DNA from: Oceanococcus atlanticus
Lineage (GTDB): Bacteria; Pseudomonadota; Gammaproteobacteria; Nevskiales; Oceanococcaceae
Direction of reading: 5' to 3'
Assembly (NCBI RefSeq): GCF_002088235.1
Contig: NZ_AQQV01000003.1
Coordinates: 248,001 to 312,000 of the forward strand
Length of the DNA: 64,000 nt
Shown: positions 37,281 through 49,842 of the stretch, piece by piece
Layout of the letters: each line of letters opens with the position of its first letter
How positions within the stretch are numbered: position 1 is the stretch's first letter
Made by a program: the position numbers and the translations under genes
The notes under the pieces: generated by a model
Seen by the model: only the letters and a program-made list of their open reading frames with translations
The model's database searches: none
What the model was told of the DNA's origin: nothing

Positions 37281-37643
37281 CTAGGGCAGGTTGTCGGGCG
37301 TCAGATCGTCCGGTTCAGCGGCCTCTTCGTCACCGACCATTTTGGGCGGATTGCTATCGTCGATGCGCTGCAGCAGATCGCCATCGAAGTACATGCTGAC
37401 CGTGCGGCGGTATTCTTCACCCGCGCCGGTGCGGAAATACACCACATAGTCCCAGCGCCCGGGCGAAAAATCGTCCTGCACCAGCGGTGAGCCCATCAGG
37501 TAGTGCACCTGCTCGCGGGTCATGCCCGTTTCCACCTGTTGCAGTTTCTCGTCGTCGATCATGTTGCCTTGTCGCGTGTTGAGCTTGAACACCGGCGAGC
37601 AGGCGGTGGTTACAACAAGAATCAAAGGGATCAGCAAACGCAT
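37281..37643 (-). CDS. bamE: outer membrane protein assembly factor BamE (OmlA)
   Basis: A 120-residue lipoprotein subunit of the BAM complex, which inserts beta-barrel proteins into the outer membrane. The signal peptide ends in a lipobox TTAC with Cys15. The mature part has the SmpA/OmlA fold, including QGNMIDDEKLQQVETGMTRE and QVHYLMGSPLVQDDF, then a short acidic tail. It is divergent from fur, as in many gammaproteobacteria. Confidence 0.95.
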   Translation of the reverse strand: MRLLIPLILVVTTACSPVFKLNTRQGNMIDDEKLQQVETGMTREQVHYLMGSPLVQDDFSPGRWDYVVYFRTGAGEEYRRTVSMYFDGDLLQRIDDSNPPKMVGDEEAAEPDDLTPDNLP

Positions 37644-37678
37644 GGAAGCTACACAGTATGGGAAGGCGTGCGATAATA

Positions 37679-37696
37679 CCGGAATAAAGAATCCGG
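37679..37696. repeat. inverted repeat between bamE and fur
   Basis: CCGGA and TCCGG arms separated by eight bases, in the 71-base divergent promoter region. It does not match a Fur box. Possible operator or fur leader stem. Confidence 0.3.
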
Positions 37697-37714
37697 CTCA
37701 TTCGGAGAGAGAAA

Positions 37715-38143
37715 TTGGAAACCAAGGATTTGCGCAAGGCCGGCCTGAAGGTCACCTTGCCCCGGCTCAAAATTCTCGAGATTTTCGAGAATAACCCGGA
37801 CGAGCACCTCAGCGCTGAAGACGTTTATCGCCACCTCATGGAGGAGGGCGACGAGAAAATTGGTCTGGCGACGGTTTACCGCGTACTGACGCAGTTCGAA
37901 TCAGCAGGACTGATTGCGCGTCACAACTTTGATGGGGGGCAGGCCGTCTTCGAATTGGAGCAGGGCAAGCATCACGATCACATCGTGTGCGTGCATTGCG
38001 GCAAGGTCGTGGAATTTGTCGACAAGACCATCGAAGACCGTCAGAAGGCTATCGCCGAGGAAAACGGTTTCATTCTCACCGACCACAGCCTGGTCATGTA
38101 TGGCAACTGCCAGGGCAAGGACTGCGCCGGCCACAGCAAATAG
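37715..38143 (+). CDS. fur: ferric uptake regulator
   Basis: Fur represses iron-uptake genes when bound to Fe2+. The 142-residue product has the winged helix (LSAEDVYRHLMEEGDEKIGL, ATVYRVLTQFESAGLI), the metal-binding stretch HHDH (86-89), and the Cys92-x2-Cys95 pair of the structural zinc site. The gene uses a TTG start at 37715, with GGAGAGAG upstream; no ATG lies in the right place. The weak start may limit Fur level. Confidence 0.96.
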   Translation: METKDLRKAGLKVTLPRLKILEIFENNPDEHLSAEDVYRHLMEEGDEKIGLATVYRVLTQFESAGLIARHNFDGGQAVFELEQGKHHDHIVCVHCGKVVEFVDKTIEDRQKAIAEENGFILTDHSLVMYGNCQGKDCAGHSK

Positions 38144-38158
38144 TGCCGGGCCGCAGGT

Positions 38159-39853
38159 TCAAGCCTGCTGCTGCCCCAAATCAAGCATCTCACGTGCGTG
38201 GGCCCGCGTCTGGTCGGTGATTTTCACCCCGCCCAGCATGCGGGCCAGCTCGTCTATGCGGGCCTCATTTTCCAGCGCAATGACGCCGGTTTGTGTTTGG
38301 CCATTGCTGACCTGCTTGCTGACCTGAAAATGGGTATCAGCCAGGGCCGCAACTTGCGGCTGGTGAGTGACACAAAAAACCTGATAGCGTGCCGCCAGCG
38401 CCTTGAGTTGGCGTCCGACGGTTTCGGCCACGCCGCCGCCAATGCCGACGTCCACCTCGTCGAAAAGCAAGACCGGCACTGGGGATTGATCCAGGCACAC
38501 CACCTGAATGGCCAGGCTGGTGCGCGCGAGTTCACCGCCTGAGGCCACCTTCGACAAGGGGCCAGCGCTCTGGCCCGGATTCATGGCCACGCGCAGCTCG
38601 ATACGGTCCTGGCCATGCGGGCCGGGTGGTGCGGCGGGGTTGGGGCTGACGTCCACCTCGCAGCGCGCGTGAGCCAGGCCCAGCGGACGAACAGCCTCGG
38701 TGATCGCCTGGCTGAGCGCCTGGGCGGTTTGCTGGCGGCGCTTGGACAAGGCCAGTGCCGCATCCGCGTATTCCTGTTTGGCGGTCTCGAGGCGGGCCGT
38801 GAGTTGATCGAGATCATGCTCGGATGATTCCAGCTCGGCCAGCTCGGCGATCAGCTGTTGCCAGTAAGCACCAAGACCTTCCGGCGTGGTGTGGTGCTTG
38901 CGTGCTTGACTCTGGTAGCTGTCGATACGTTGCGACAGTGCGCGCAGGGCTTGCGGATCGGGTTCGATTTCGCCGCTCAGGTCTTCGCACAAGCCCGCCG
39001 CTTCCTTGAGTTGTATCTGGGCCTGCTGGCACAGCTCGAAGGCTTCGGCAAAGCGCTTGTCGAACGCGCTGACGCTGTCCAGACCCTGAAGCACGCCCTG
39101 AATCTGATCGTACAGGCTGCTCTCGCCGGCGTAGAGCTGTTCATGAGCTGCGCCAGCCTGCTGCAGCAGATGTTCGGCTTCGGACTGCACACGGTAATCG
39201 TGCTCGAGCTGGGTAAAATCGGATTCACTAGGTTCCAGTTCGTTCAGCTCGTTGAGCTGATAGCGCAACAACTCGCGCCGCTGGCTGAGATCCTCACCTT
39301 GCGAGAGGCGCTCGATCTGCTCCTCGATGGCCGAGAGCGCCTGGCTGGCCTGTTTCACTTTGGACAGTTCAGCATCCAGCTGACCGTAGCTGTCGAGCAG
39401 TGCGCGCTGTGCTGACGGTTTGAGCAAGGACTGATGCGCGTGCTGCCCGTGTATGTCGAGCAGATGCTCTGACAAGGCTTTGAGCTGATTCAGCTTGGCC
39501 GGCGCGCCGTTGATGAACGCACGCGAGGTTCCGGCCGCTTGAATCTGGCGCCGGATGACCAGCTCGCCGCTGTCGTCATCGGGATCGTCCAGACCATGCT
39601 GCTCCAGCCACTCACGGGCAGCCGGGTTTTCGCTGACATCGAAAATCGCGGTGACATCGCTGCGGCTGGCGCCATCGCGAACCACCGCCACATCGGCACG
39701 CTCGCCCAGGACCAGACCGAGCGCATCAAAGAGTATGGATTTGCCCGCGCCGGTTTCGCCGGAGAACACGGTGAAACCGGTGGAAAACTCAACCGTGATT
39801 TCCTGAATGATGGCGAAATCACGAATATGCAGAGACAACAGGCAGGGTTTCAT
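38159..39853 (-). CDS. recN: DNA repair protein RecN
   Basis: RecN is an SMC-like ATPase that holds sister chromosomes during double-strand break repair. The 564-residue product has Walker A GETGAGKS (32-39), a long central coiled coil (about 150-360), and the C-terminal ABC signature LSKVASGGELAR followed by Walker B VPVLLFDEVD. Its start overlaps the upstream nadK stop by four bases, forming a nadK-recN operon. Confidence 0.97.
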   Translation of the reverse strand: MKPCLLSLHIRDFAIIQEITVEFSTGFTVFSGETGAGKSILFDALGLVLGERADVAVVRDGASRSDVTAIFDVSENPAAREWLEQHGLDDPDDDSGELVIRRQIQAAGTSRAFINGAPAKLNQLKALSEHLLDIHGQHAHQSLLKPSAQRALLDSYGQLDAELSKVKQASQALSAIEEQIERLSQGEDLSQRRELLRYQLNELNELEPSESDFTQLEHDYRVQSEAEHLLQQAGAAHEQLYAGESSLYDQIQGVLQGLDSVSAFDKRFAEAFELCQQAQIQLKEAAGLCEDLSGEIEPDPQALRALSQRIDSYQSQARKHHTTPEGLGAYWQQLIAELAELESSEHDLDQLTARLETAKQEYADAALALSKRRQQTAQALSQAITEAVRPLGLAHARCEVDVSPNPAAPPGPHGQDRIELRVAMNPGQSAGPLSKVASGGELARTSLAIQVVCLDQSPVPVLLFDEVDVGIGGGVAETVGRQLKALAARYQVFCVTHQPQVAALADTHFQVSKQVSNGQTQTGVIALENEARIDELARMLGGVKITDQTRAHAREMLDLGQQQA

Positions 39854-40725
39854 GCGTCGTTGCGGTTGCGGCCCCAGTGCAGTTTGCTGCGCAGAATGCC
39901 GAAATAGTCATAGTCGGTGGGGTGAACCAGGCGCATGCTCAAGGCGCTGCGCCGGATCACCAGTTTGCCGCCGGGCGGCAGGTGACTGTCTTTCTGCCCG
40001 TCACAGGTGAACAGCGCCGGGTTGTCCGGATCGTTGGCGATATCCACGGTCAATTCGGTCGAGGCCGGCAGCATCAGGGGGCGGTCGCTCAGCGTGTGCG
40101 GGGAAATCGGGACCAGGGCCATGGCGTCCAGACTGGGGTGCATCATCGGGCCACCGCTGGACAGGGCATAGGCGGTCGAGCCGGTCGGTGTCGATACGAT
40201 GATCCCATCGGCGCGATGCTGGCTGATGAATGTGCCGTCGGCGTAGGTGGAAAAGTCCAGCATGCGCACATAGCGCTGATGACGCACCACCACATCGTTG
40301 ATGGCGATCTGGGCAGGATGCTCGCCCGCCGCGTCGCGGGCTTCGAGTATGAGGCGCTCCTCAACCCGGTAGGCGCCATCGAGTATGCGGCTCAGTGAAT
40401 CGGAAATGTCCTGCGGTGCGATGTCGACCATGAAGCCCAGCCGACCCAGGTTGACCCCCAACAGGGGCACGCCGGAGGCGGCCAGGGCGCGGCCAGCGTG
40501 CAGCAAGGTGCCATCTCCGCCCATCACAATGACCAGATCGCAATGTTGCCCAAGGTCGGCAATGCTCAAGCTTGAGGTTTGACCTTGCAGCAAGGCCGCG
40601 CTGTCGCGATCCAGGCGGGTGGGCAGGCCACGGGAGCGCAGGTCGTCCAGCAAGCGACATCCCACGCTGGGCGCCTGCTGCGAGTCGGTTTTCACCACAA
40701 CCCCTATGGTCTTGAATTCGCTCAC
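39850..40725 (-). CDS. nadK: NAD kinase
   Basis: NadK phosphorylates NAD to NADP. The 291-residue product contains the catalytic GGDGT motif at about 69-73 and the NAD-binding segments HRADGIIVSTPTGSTAYALS and SGGPMMHP. It is read before recN with an ATGA overlap. hrcA begins about 100 bases away on the opposite strand, and the gap holds the hrcA promoter. Confidence 0.97.
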   Translation of the reverse strand: MSEFKTIGVVVKTDSQQAPSVGCRLLDDLRSRGLPTRLDRDSAALLQGQTSSLSIADLGQHCDLVIVMGGDGTLLHAGRALAASGVPLLGVNLGRLGFMVDIAPQDISDSLSRILDGAYRVEERLILEARDAAGEHPAQIAINDVVVRHQRYVRMLDFSTYADGTFISQHRADGIIVSTPTGSTAYALSSGGPMMHPSLDAMALVPISPHTLSDRPLMLPASTELTVDIANDPDNPALFTCDGQKDSHLPPGGKLVIRRSALSMRLVHPTDYDYFGILRSKLHWGRNRNDA

Positions 40726-40791
40726 GATCGAGGCCGAGCTCAGGAAAAGTTCGCGGCAAGCTTAGCTGATCCATGGGGAAGCTGACGAACG

Positions 40792-40821
40792 CTTGACTTG
40801 TCGGGTGACGATCCCCATTAA
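40792..40821 (+). promoter_or_regulatory. hrcA: sigma32-type promoter of hrcA
   Basis: CTTGACT (40792-40798), 14 bases, then CCCCATTAA (40813-40821), matching the heat-shock sigma pattern CTTGAAA-N11-16-CCCATNT. It ends six bases before the hrcA ATG, so the transcript leader would be very short. Confidence 0.55.
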
Positions 40822-40827
40822 TGCGCC

Positions 40828-41916
40828 ATGGGTGATCCAGACCGCAACAGCTCCGTCGATACGGCCAATCACGCCGATCTGAGCGAGCGTGCCTGCCAGA
40901 TTCTTAAGCTGGTGGTCGAGCGCTACATCATGGTCGGCCAGCCGGTGGGCTCGCGTCTGTTGTCGGAAACCAGCAGTCTCAATGTGAGTGCTGCGACCAT
41001 CCGCAACACTTTGTCCGATCTGGAGCGTCTGGGGTATCTCAATGCGCCGCACACCTCGGCCGGCCGCGTGCCCACGCAGCGCGGCTACCGGTTCTTCGTC
41101 GACACCCTGTTAAGCCCGCAGGCGCCCGAGCTGGGTGAATTCCATGCTTTGCGGCATCAGTTGCTGGCGCGTTTGCAAGCCGGGGAAGAAGCCGCGAGCA
41201 GCGCCTCGCATTTGCTGTCGCAGCTCAGCCACATGGCGGCGGTGGTCTCGGTTCCGCGGCGTAATCAGTGCCGTTTGCATCAGATCGAGTTTGTGCCGCT
41301 GACCGCGCGCAAGGTGCTGGCGGTGCTGGTGGTCAATGGCAGCCAGGTGCAAAACCGTATCTTCGAAGTGTCTGAGCCGGTTTCGGCTGAACGTCTGGCC
41401 CAGGCGACGAGTTTTCTCAATGAACGCTATGCCGGACGCGACTTGCTTGCCCTGCGTGAATTGCTCAGCCGCGACGTGCGTGAGCGCTGGGAAAAGATCG
41501 ATCGCATCATGCGCGAGGTCGCGGTGTTTGCTGAGCAGGTGGCCAATCCGGCATCCCGCAGCAAGCTGGCGGTTTCCGGGCGCGGCAATTTGCTGGCCGG
41601 TGATGAGTTGCTCAATCCGCAATACCTGCGAGGGCTTTTTGATGCCCTGGACCGCAAGCGCGAACTGCTCGGATTTCTCGACCGTTGCCTGGATGCGGAC
41701 GGCATCCGTATCTATATCGGGCGGGAGTCGGGCTACGACATCCTCGACAATTGCAGCTTGATCACGGCGCCGTACCAGGTCGATGGCGAAATGGCTGGCG
41801 TGCTGGGCGTGATCGGGCCGCAACGCATGGATTACCGGCGGCTCATACCGCTGGTTGACGCCACTGCAGCCGCGCTGGGCGGTGTACTGAACGGTGACAA
41901 CACCTCGCGTCAGTGA
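40828..41916 (+). CDS. hrcA: heat-inducible transcription repressor HrcA
   Basis: HrcA binds the CIRCE operator and represses chaperonin genes. The 362-residue product has the winged-helix N-terminus (ILKLVVERYIMVGQPVGSRLL, SAATIRNTLSDLERLGYL) and the GAF-like/inserted dimerisation regions typical of HrcA. It heads the hrcA-grpE-dnaK-dnaJ block. I found no TTAGCACTC/GAGTGCTAA CIRCE repeat before it, grpE or dnaK, so its target is probably groESL elsewhere. Confidence 0.96.
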   Translation: MGDPDRNSSVDTANHADLSERACQILKLVVERYIMVGQPVGSRLLSETSSLNVSAATIRNTLSDLERLGYLNAPHTSAGRVPTQRGYRFFVDTLLSPQAPELGEFHALRHQLLARLQAGEEAASSASHLLSQLSHMAAVVSVPRRNQCRLHQIEFVPLTARKVLAVLVVNGSQVQNRIFEVSEPVSAERLAQATSFLNERYAGRDLLALRELLSRDVRERWEKIDRIMREVAVFAEQVANPASRSKLAVSGRGNLLAGDELLNPQYLRGLFDALDRKRELLGFLDRCLDADGIRIYIGRESGYDILDNCSLITAPYQVDGEMAGVLGVIGPQRMDYRRLIPLVDATAAALGGVLNGDNTSRQ

Positions 41917-41934
41917 AAACGGCACGGTGCATGC

Positions 41935-41962
41935 CTTGAAAGCCGTCGGAACACCCCCAAAT
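41935..41962 (+). promoter_or_regulatory. grpE: sigma32 promoter of grpE
   Basis: CTTGAAA (41935-41941), 13 bases, then CCCCAAAT (41955-41962): an almost exact sigma32 promoter 54 bases before the grpE GTG. Confidence 0.75.
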
Positions 41963-42016
41963 AGGCGCCAGCCTGGCCTGTGAGGCCGTATTCACCCACT
42001 TCTATGGAGCAAGCGC

Positions 42017-42601
42017 GTGCAGCAAGAGCCGAACGCCAATCCGGATCAGCCAGAGGGGCCTGATCAAACCGACAACGCGGCTGATCAGAACGTCAGTGCG
42101 GCGGGAGAGCCCAGCGTCGATGAGCTCAAGGCTCAGCTGGCCGAAGCGCAGGCCAAAGCCGATGAAAATTGGGAACGCTGCCTGCGTGCCACGGCCGAGC
42201 AAGACAATATCCGCAAGCGCGCGGAGCGCGAAGTTGACGCAGCTCGACGTTTTGCGTTGGAAAAGTTCGCACAGGATCTGCTGGCAGTATCGGACAGCCT
42301 CGAAATGGGCCTCAAAGCCGCACGTGATGCCGGTGCCGATGAAAAGTACATCGAAGGTACCGCGCTGACCGCCAAAATGTTCGGTGATGTGCTGGCGCGC
42401 CACGGCGTTCAGGTGGTCGATCCCAAAGGCGAGAGTTTTGATCCTGCCCGTCACGAAGCCATGAGTGCGGTGCCCAGTGCTGAGGTCGCACCCAACACGG
42501 TGATCGATGTGATGCAAAAAGGCTACGTGCTGAATGAGCGCGTACTGCGCCCGGCGATGGTGATCGTCTCGCGCGCGGTGCCGACCGACGGCGCTGCTTG
42601 A
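42017..42601 (+). CDS. grpE: nucleotide exchange factor GrpE
   Basis: GrpE releases ADP from DnaK. The 194-residue product has an acidic disordered N-terminus, a long coiled coil (about 35-85), and the beta domain VVDPKGESFDPARHEAMSAV with VLNERVLRPAMVIVS. The start is GTG 42017 with GGAG seven bases upstream; the nearby ATG at 42004 is out of frame. It is followed by dnaK. Confidence 0.97.
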   Translation: MQQEPNANPDQPEGPDQTDNAADQNVSAAGEPSVDELKAQLAEAQAKADENWERCLRATAEQDNIRKRAEREVDAARRFALEKFAQDLLAVSDSLEMGLKAARDAGADEKYIEGTALTAKMFGDVLARHGVQVVDPKGESFDPARHEAMSAVPSAEVAPNTVIDVMQKGYVLNERVLRPAMVIVSRAVPTDGAA

Positions 42602-42625
42602 AAGCGCCCCGGCCATCCCCAATTT
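42597..42625 (+). promoter_or_regulatory. dnaK: sigma32 promoter of dnaK, overlapping the grpE stop
   Basis: CTTGAAA (42597-42603), 13 bases, then CCCCAATTT (42617-42625). The -35 box contains the grpE stop codon, so dnaK can be boosted apart from grpE during heat shock. Confidence 0.7.
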
Positions 42626-42667
42626 AGACACCAATCGGGCGTAACGGCCCCTTTCATGAATACAAGG

Positions 42668-42684
42668 CGTGGCCAGCAGCCACG
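42668..42684 (+). other. small hairpin in the dnaK leader
   Basis: CGTGGC-CAGCA-GCCACG, a perfect 6-bp stem with a five-base loop, ten bases before the GGAG ribosome site of dnaK. It may set translation or mRNA stability. Confidence 0.4.
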
Positions 42685-42701
42685 CAACACGGAGTAAACA
42701 A

Positions 42702-44621
<1,920 letters not shown>

Positions 44622-44644
44622 CGCCGCCCAGGCCGCGTAACATC

Positions 44645-44674
44645 AAGGCGCGAAGAGTAAGCTCTTCGCGCCTT
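44645..44674 (+). terminator. strong stem-loop between dnaK and dnaJ
   Basis: AAGGCGCGAAGAG (44645-44657), loop TAAG, CTCTTCGCGCCTT (44662-44674): a perfect 13-bp stem. No long T run follows, so it is probably an attenuator or an RNA-processing/stability element that lowers dnaJ relative to dnaK. Confidence 0.7.
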
Positions 44675-44726
44675 CGTCGTTTCCGGCGCACCCGTTTCAT
44701 CGCCCGACCAAACCAGCCCTACGCCC

Positions 44727-45854
44727 ATGAGCAAGCGTGATTATTACGAGGTTCTTGGTGTCAAACGTGACGCCTCGGCCGCAGAGATCAAAAAAGCCTA
44801 TCGCCGCCTGGCGATGAAGCATCACCCGGACCGCAATCCGGGCGACACCAAATCCGAAGAGCTGTTCAAGGAGGCCTCGGAAGCTTACGAGGTGCTCGCC
44901 GACGAAGAGAAACGGGCGACTTATGACCGCTATGGTCATGACGGTCTCAAGGGCATGGGTGGCGGCGGTGCCGGTGGAGCCGGTTTCGGCGATGTGTTCG
45001 GCGATATCTTCTCGGATATCTTCGGCGGCGGCGGCGGCGGACGTGGCCGTGGCGGTGCACGACGCGGTTCGGATCTGCGCTACAACCTCAGCATCACGCT
45101 GGAAGAGGCGGCCTTCGGCAAGGAGGTCACGATCAAGATTCCGCGCTGGGACAACTGCTCGCCTTGTGGCGGTTCAGGGGCCAAACCCGGGACCCAGCCT
45201 CAGACCTGTCCGACCTGTCACGGGGTGGGTCAGGTGCGCATGCAGCAGGGTTTTTTCTCGGTCCAGCAAACCTGTCCGCAATGCCGTGGTCGCGGTCAGA
45301 TCATCACCGAATACTGCCCGGATTGCGGTGGTGAAGGGCGTCAGCGCAGCGAGAAGTCACTCAAGGTCACGATCCCCGCAGGGGTCGATACCGGCGACCG
45401 CATTCGTCTTTCGGGCGAAGGCGAAGCCGGCGAGTTGGGCGGCCCGAACGGTGATCTGTATGTGCAGATCGACGTCAAAACGCACAGTTTCTTCAGCCGC
45501 GAAGACAGCGACCTGATCTGTCAGGTCCCGATTGATTTTGCCACGGCGGCGCTGGGCGGTGAACTGGAAGTGCCGACGCTGGTCGGCAAAGCCAAGCTGC
45601 AAATTCCGGCCGAAACGCAGAGCCACAAGGTCTTCCGCCTGCGTGGCAAAGGCGTCAAATCGGTGCGCGGCGGCGCCACCGGCGACCTGCTGTGTCAGGT
45701 TGTGGTGGAAACGCCGGTTAAACTGAGCAAGAAACAGAAAGAGTTGCTTGAAGCTTTCCGTGACTCTCTGCAGGGCGGCGGCGACAAGCACAATCCCAAG
45801 GCCAAGTCCTGGCTGGACAAGGCCAAGGATTTTCTTGAAACACATATCAACTGA
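44727..45854 (+). CDS. dnaJ: chaperone protein DnaJ
   Basis: DnaJ delivers substrates to DnaK and stimulates its ATPase. The 375-residue product has the J domain with HPD at 33-35, a Gly-rich linker, four zinc-binding repeats ([32 protein letters not shown]), and the C-terminal substrate-binding domain. It lies about 100 bases after dnaK, past the 13-bp stem-loop. Confidence 0.99.
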   Translation: MSKRDYYEVLGVKRDASAAEIKKAYRRLAMKHHPDRNPGDTKSEELFKEASEAYEVLADEEKRATYDRYGHDGLKGMGGGGAGGAGFGDVFGDIFSDIFGGGGGGRGRGGARRGSDLRYNLSITLEEAAFGKEVTIKIPRWDNCSPCGGSGAKPGTQPQTCPTCHGVGQVRMQQGFFSVQQTCPQCRGRGQIITEYCPDCGGEGRQRSEKSLKVTIPAGVDTGDRIRLSGEGEAGELGGPNGDLYVQIDVKTHSFFSREDSDLICQVPIDFATAALGGELEVPTLVGKAKLQIPAETQSHKVFRLRGKGVKSVRGGATGDLLCQVVVETPVKLSKKQKELLEAFRDSLQGGGDKHNPKAKSWLDKAKDFLETHIN

Positions 45855-45863
45855 CGGGCTGAC

Positions 45864-46676
45864 ATGAACAAAGCATGGCGTGTAGGTGTGCATGGCGCGG
45901 GCGGACGCATGGGCCGCGCGGTGATCCAGGCGTTGCATCAGCATCCGCAGTTGTCACTGAGCGTCGCCACGGATGCGCCCGGTTCCAGCCTGATTGGCAC
46001 GGACAGCGGTGAACTGGCCGGCGTGGGTCGCAATGCTGTGCTGCTGACCGATCAGCTGGATCAGGCCGCTGCCCAGTGCGACGTGGTCATCGATTTCAGT
46101 CGTCCGCAAGGCACCCTGTTGCTGGTCGAGGCGCTGGCCGCCAGTGATGTCGCCCTGGTCACCGGGACAACCGGGCTGGCGGCGGCCGAGCAGGCCAAAC
46201 TGCTTGAACTGGCGCAGTCGCGGCCGGTGGTGCAGGCGGCCAATTTCAGCGTGGGCGTCAATGTCTGCGTCAAGCTGACCGAAATGGCGGCGCGCATCAT
46301 GCACGGCATGGCCGACATTGAGATCATCGAAGCACACCACAAGCACAAGGTTGATGCGCCATCCGGTACCGCTTTGCGTCTGGGCCAGGCCGTGTGCGAT
46401 GCGCTGGATCAGAATCTGGATGACGTTGCGGTCAAGAGCCGGGATGGCAACATCGGGCCGCGCCCTGACGGCACCATCGGCTTTTCGACGGTGCGTGGAG
46501 GCGACATTGTGGGTGAGCACACGGTACTGTTCGCGGCCGAAGGCGAGCGCGTCGAAATCACCCACAAAGCCAGTTCCCGCATGAACTTTGCCACCGGTGC
46601 GGTGCGCGCGGCGGCTTGGCTGCGCGAACAGCCTGCCGGTCTTTACGACATGACCCACGTGCTGGGGCTTGAGTGA
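45864..46676 (+). CDS. dapB: 4-hydroxy-tetrahydrodipicolinate reductase
   Basis: DapB reduces hydroxytetrahydrodipicolinate in the lysine/diaminopimelate pathway. The 270-residue product has the NAD(P)-binding VHGAGGRMGR and the catalytic motif EAHHKHKVDAPSGTA (His and Lys). It follows dnaJ by nine bases, the same order as in Pseudomonas. Its stop overlaps the GTG of the next gene by four bases. Confidence 0.97.
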   Translation: MNKAWRVGVHGAGGRMGRAVIQALHQHPQLSLSVATDAPGSSLIGTDSGELAGVGRNAVLLTDQLDQAAAQCDVVIDFSRPQGTLLLVEALAASDVALVTGTTGLAAAEQAKLLELAQSRPVVQAANFSVGVNVCVKLTEMAARIMHGMADIEIIEAHHKHKVDAPSGTALRLGQAVCDALDQNLDDVAVKSRDGNIGPRPDGTIGFSTVRGGDIVGEHTVLFAAEGERVEITHKASSRMNFATGAVRAAAWLREQPAGLYDMTHVLGLE

Positions 46677-46885
46677 GCGAAGCGACGCCGGTGGTCTCCC
46701 CGTGCATCGGGGTTTGCGAGCTCAGCGACGAGGAGATTTGCCTGGGTTGCGGGCGCACGCTGCAGGACATCGCGGTGTGGTCTGGCGCAGATGAGGCGCG
46801 CCGTCGTGAGATTGTCGAACAGGCCCGACGCCGCCTGATACAGGACGCCGCCACCGGCGGCATACAAGGACAAACACAAACATGA
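46673..46885 (+). CDS. DUF1289 family Cys-rich protein
   Basis: A 70-residue protein of the DUF1289 family. The conserved Cys pattern SPCIGVC...ICLGCGRT (Cys-x3-Cys and Cys-x2-Cys) suggests a metal or Fe-S site. The rest is helical and basic, ending in a Gln-rich tail. It starts at GTG 46673 within dapB's stop and overlaps the thioesterase gene by four bases. No function is known for the family. Confidence 0.85.
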   Translation: MSEATPVVSPCIGVCELSDEEICLGCGRTLQDIAVWSGADEARRREIVEQARRRLIQDAATGGIQGQTQT

Positions 46886-47307
46886 GTCGTGAGCGATCAC
46901 TGCGCAGCAATTTTGATTTTGCCAAAAGTGTGGAAGTGCGCTGGGGCGACATGGACACGCTGGGCCATGTCAATAACGCCAAGTATCTGACCTACACCGA
47001 AAGCGCGCGCATTGCGTTCTTCGACGAGGTGTTTGCCGGCGATGAGAGTTTCATGAACGGGCAGGGCCCTATCCTGGCCGGTATCAGCTGCAACTACCAT
47101 CAGCAGGTGCACTATCCGGCCATGCTGGAAGCGGCGGTGGGGTTCAAGCGTATGGGCACCAGCAGCTTGGTACTGGCCTGTCCGATTTTCCTGCGTGGTC
47201 AGGACGAGGCGGTGGCGGATGTCGAAACCACCCTGGTGTGGTTCGATTACAGGGCGCAAAAGCCCATGCCCGTGCCGCAACGCCTGCGTGACCGCTTCGG
47301 GGTGTAG
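46882..47307 (+). CDS. acyl-CoA thioesterase, hotdog fold (4HBT)
   Basis: A 141-residue thioesterase of the 4-hydroxybenzoyl-CoA thioesterase type. The motif VRWGDMDTLGHVNNAKYLTY contains the catalytic Asp and His typical of YbgC/FcbC-like enzymes. It likely hydrolyses fatty or aromatic acyl-CoA, but the exact substrate is not known. Last gene of the dapB operon, convergent with the next gene, whose stop lies right at its end. Confidence 0.88.
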   Translation: MSRERSLRSNFDFAKSVEVRWGDMDTLGHVNNAKYLTYTESARIAFFDEVFAGDESFMNGQGPILAGISCNYHQQVHYPAMLEAAVGFKRMGTSSLVLACPIFLRGQDEAVADVETTLVWFDYRAQKPMPVPQRLRDRFGV

Positions 47308-49190
<1,883 letters not shown>

Positions 49191-49277
49191 CTAGTCGATC
49201 GGCCCGTTCGGCTGTGGCGGGAACCTTCTGCGCGTTCCTTCCCTCCAAGCTCACAATTTGTCCAAGACACCCTGCAC

Positions 49278-49802
49278 GTGAACGAAAACACTCTGTACCG
49301 ACTGCTCAGTTTGATGGGCGCATTGATCTGTGCCGGCGCGATGGGTTTCGCGCTGTACCTTCAGCACGTTCAGGGCCTGGAACCCTGTTCCATGTGCGTG
49401 TTTCAGCGTGTGGCCATGATCGCCGCCGGAGTGTTTTTTCTGTTCGGGGCCGTGTTCGGCCCGGTCGGCCTGGGGCGCATGATCTGCACCGGTCTGGCCG
49501 GTTTGTCTGCATTGGCCGGGCTGGGCATCGCGGCGCGGCATGTGTGGTTACAGTCGCTACCGGCTGATCAGGTGCCTGCCTGTGGTCCCGCGCTGAACTA
49601 CCTGATGGACGTAATGCCGTTGTGGGAGGTGGTTCAATCGATACTGCGTGGTGATGGCAATTGCGCGGTGATCGACTGGTCATTTCTCGGGCTGAGCCTG
49701 CCAGCGTGGACAGGGGTGGGTTTCTTCCTGCTCGCGGACTGGGCCCTGATGTGTATCATCCTGCCCAGGATCCTGGCCCGTCGCCAGCACGCTCACGCTT
49801 AG
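49278..49802 (+). CDS. dsbB: disulfide bond formation protein DsbB
   Basis: DsbB reoxidises periplasmic DsbA and passes electrons to quinone. The 174-residue protein has four transmembrane helices. Both Cys pairs are present: Cys37 and Cys40 in EPCSMC, and Cys102 with Cys129 in the second periplasmic loop. The start is GTG 49278; the open frame extends far upstream across purB but that part is antisense to it. rraA follows. Confidence 0.95.
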   Translation: MNENTLYRLLSLMGALICAGAMGFALYLQHVQGLEPCSMCVFQRVAMIAAGVFFLFGAVFGPVGLGRMICTGLAGLSALAGLGIAARHVWLQSLPADQVPACGPALNYLMDVMPLWEVVQSILRGDGNCAVIDWSFLGLSLPAWTGVGFFLLADWALMCIILPRILARRQHAHA

Positions 49803-49842
49803 GCTTCACCAGGTTTTCGGCCCACTTCGTACGAGTCCACGC

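Noticed and set aside
40726-42016. CIRCE operator near hrcA or grpE
   Set aside because: Neither TTAGCACTC nor GAGTGCTAA repeats could be found in the leaders.
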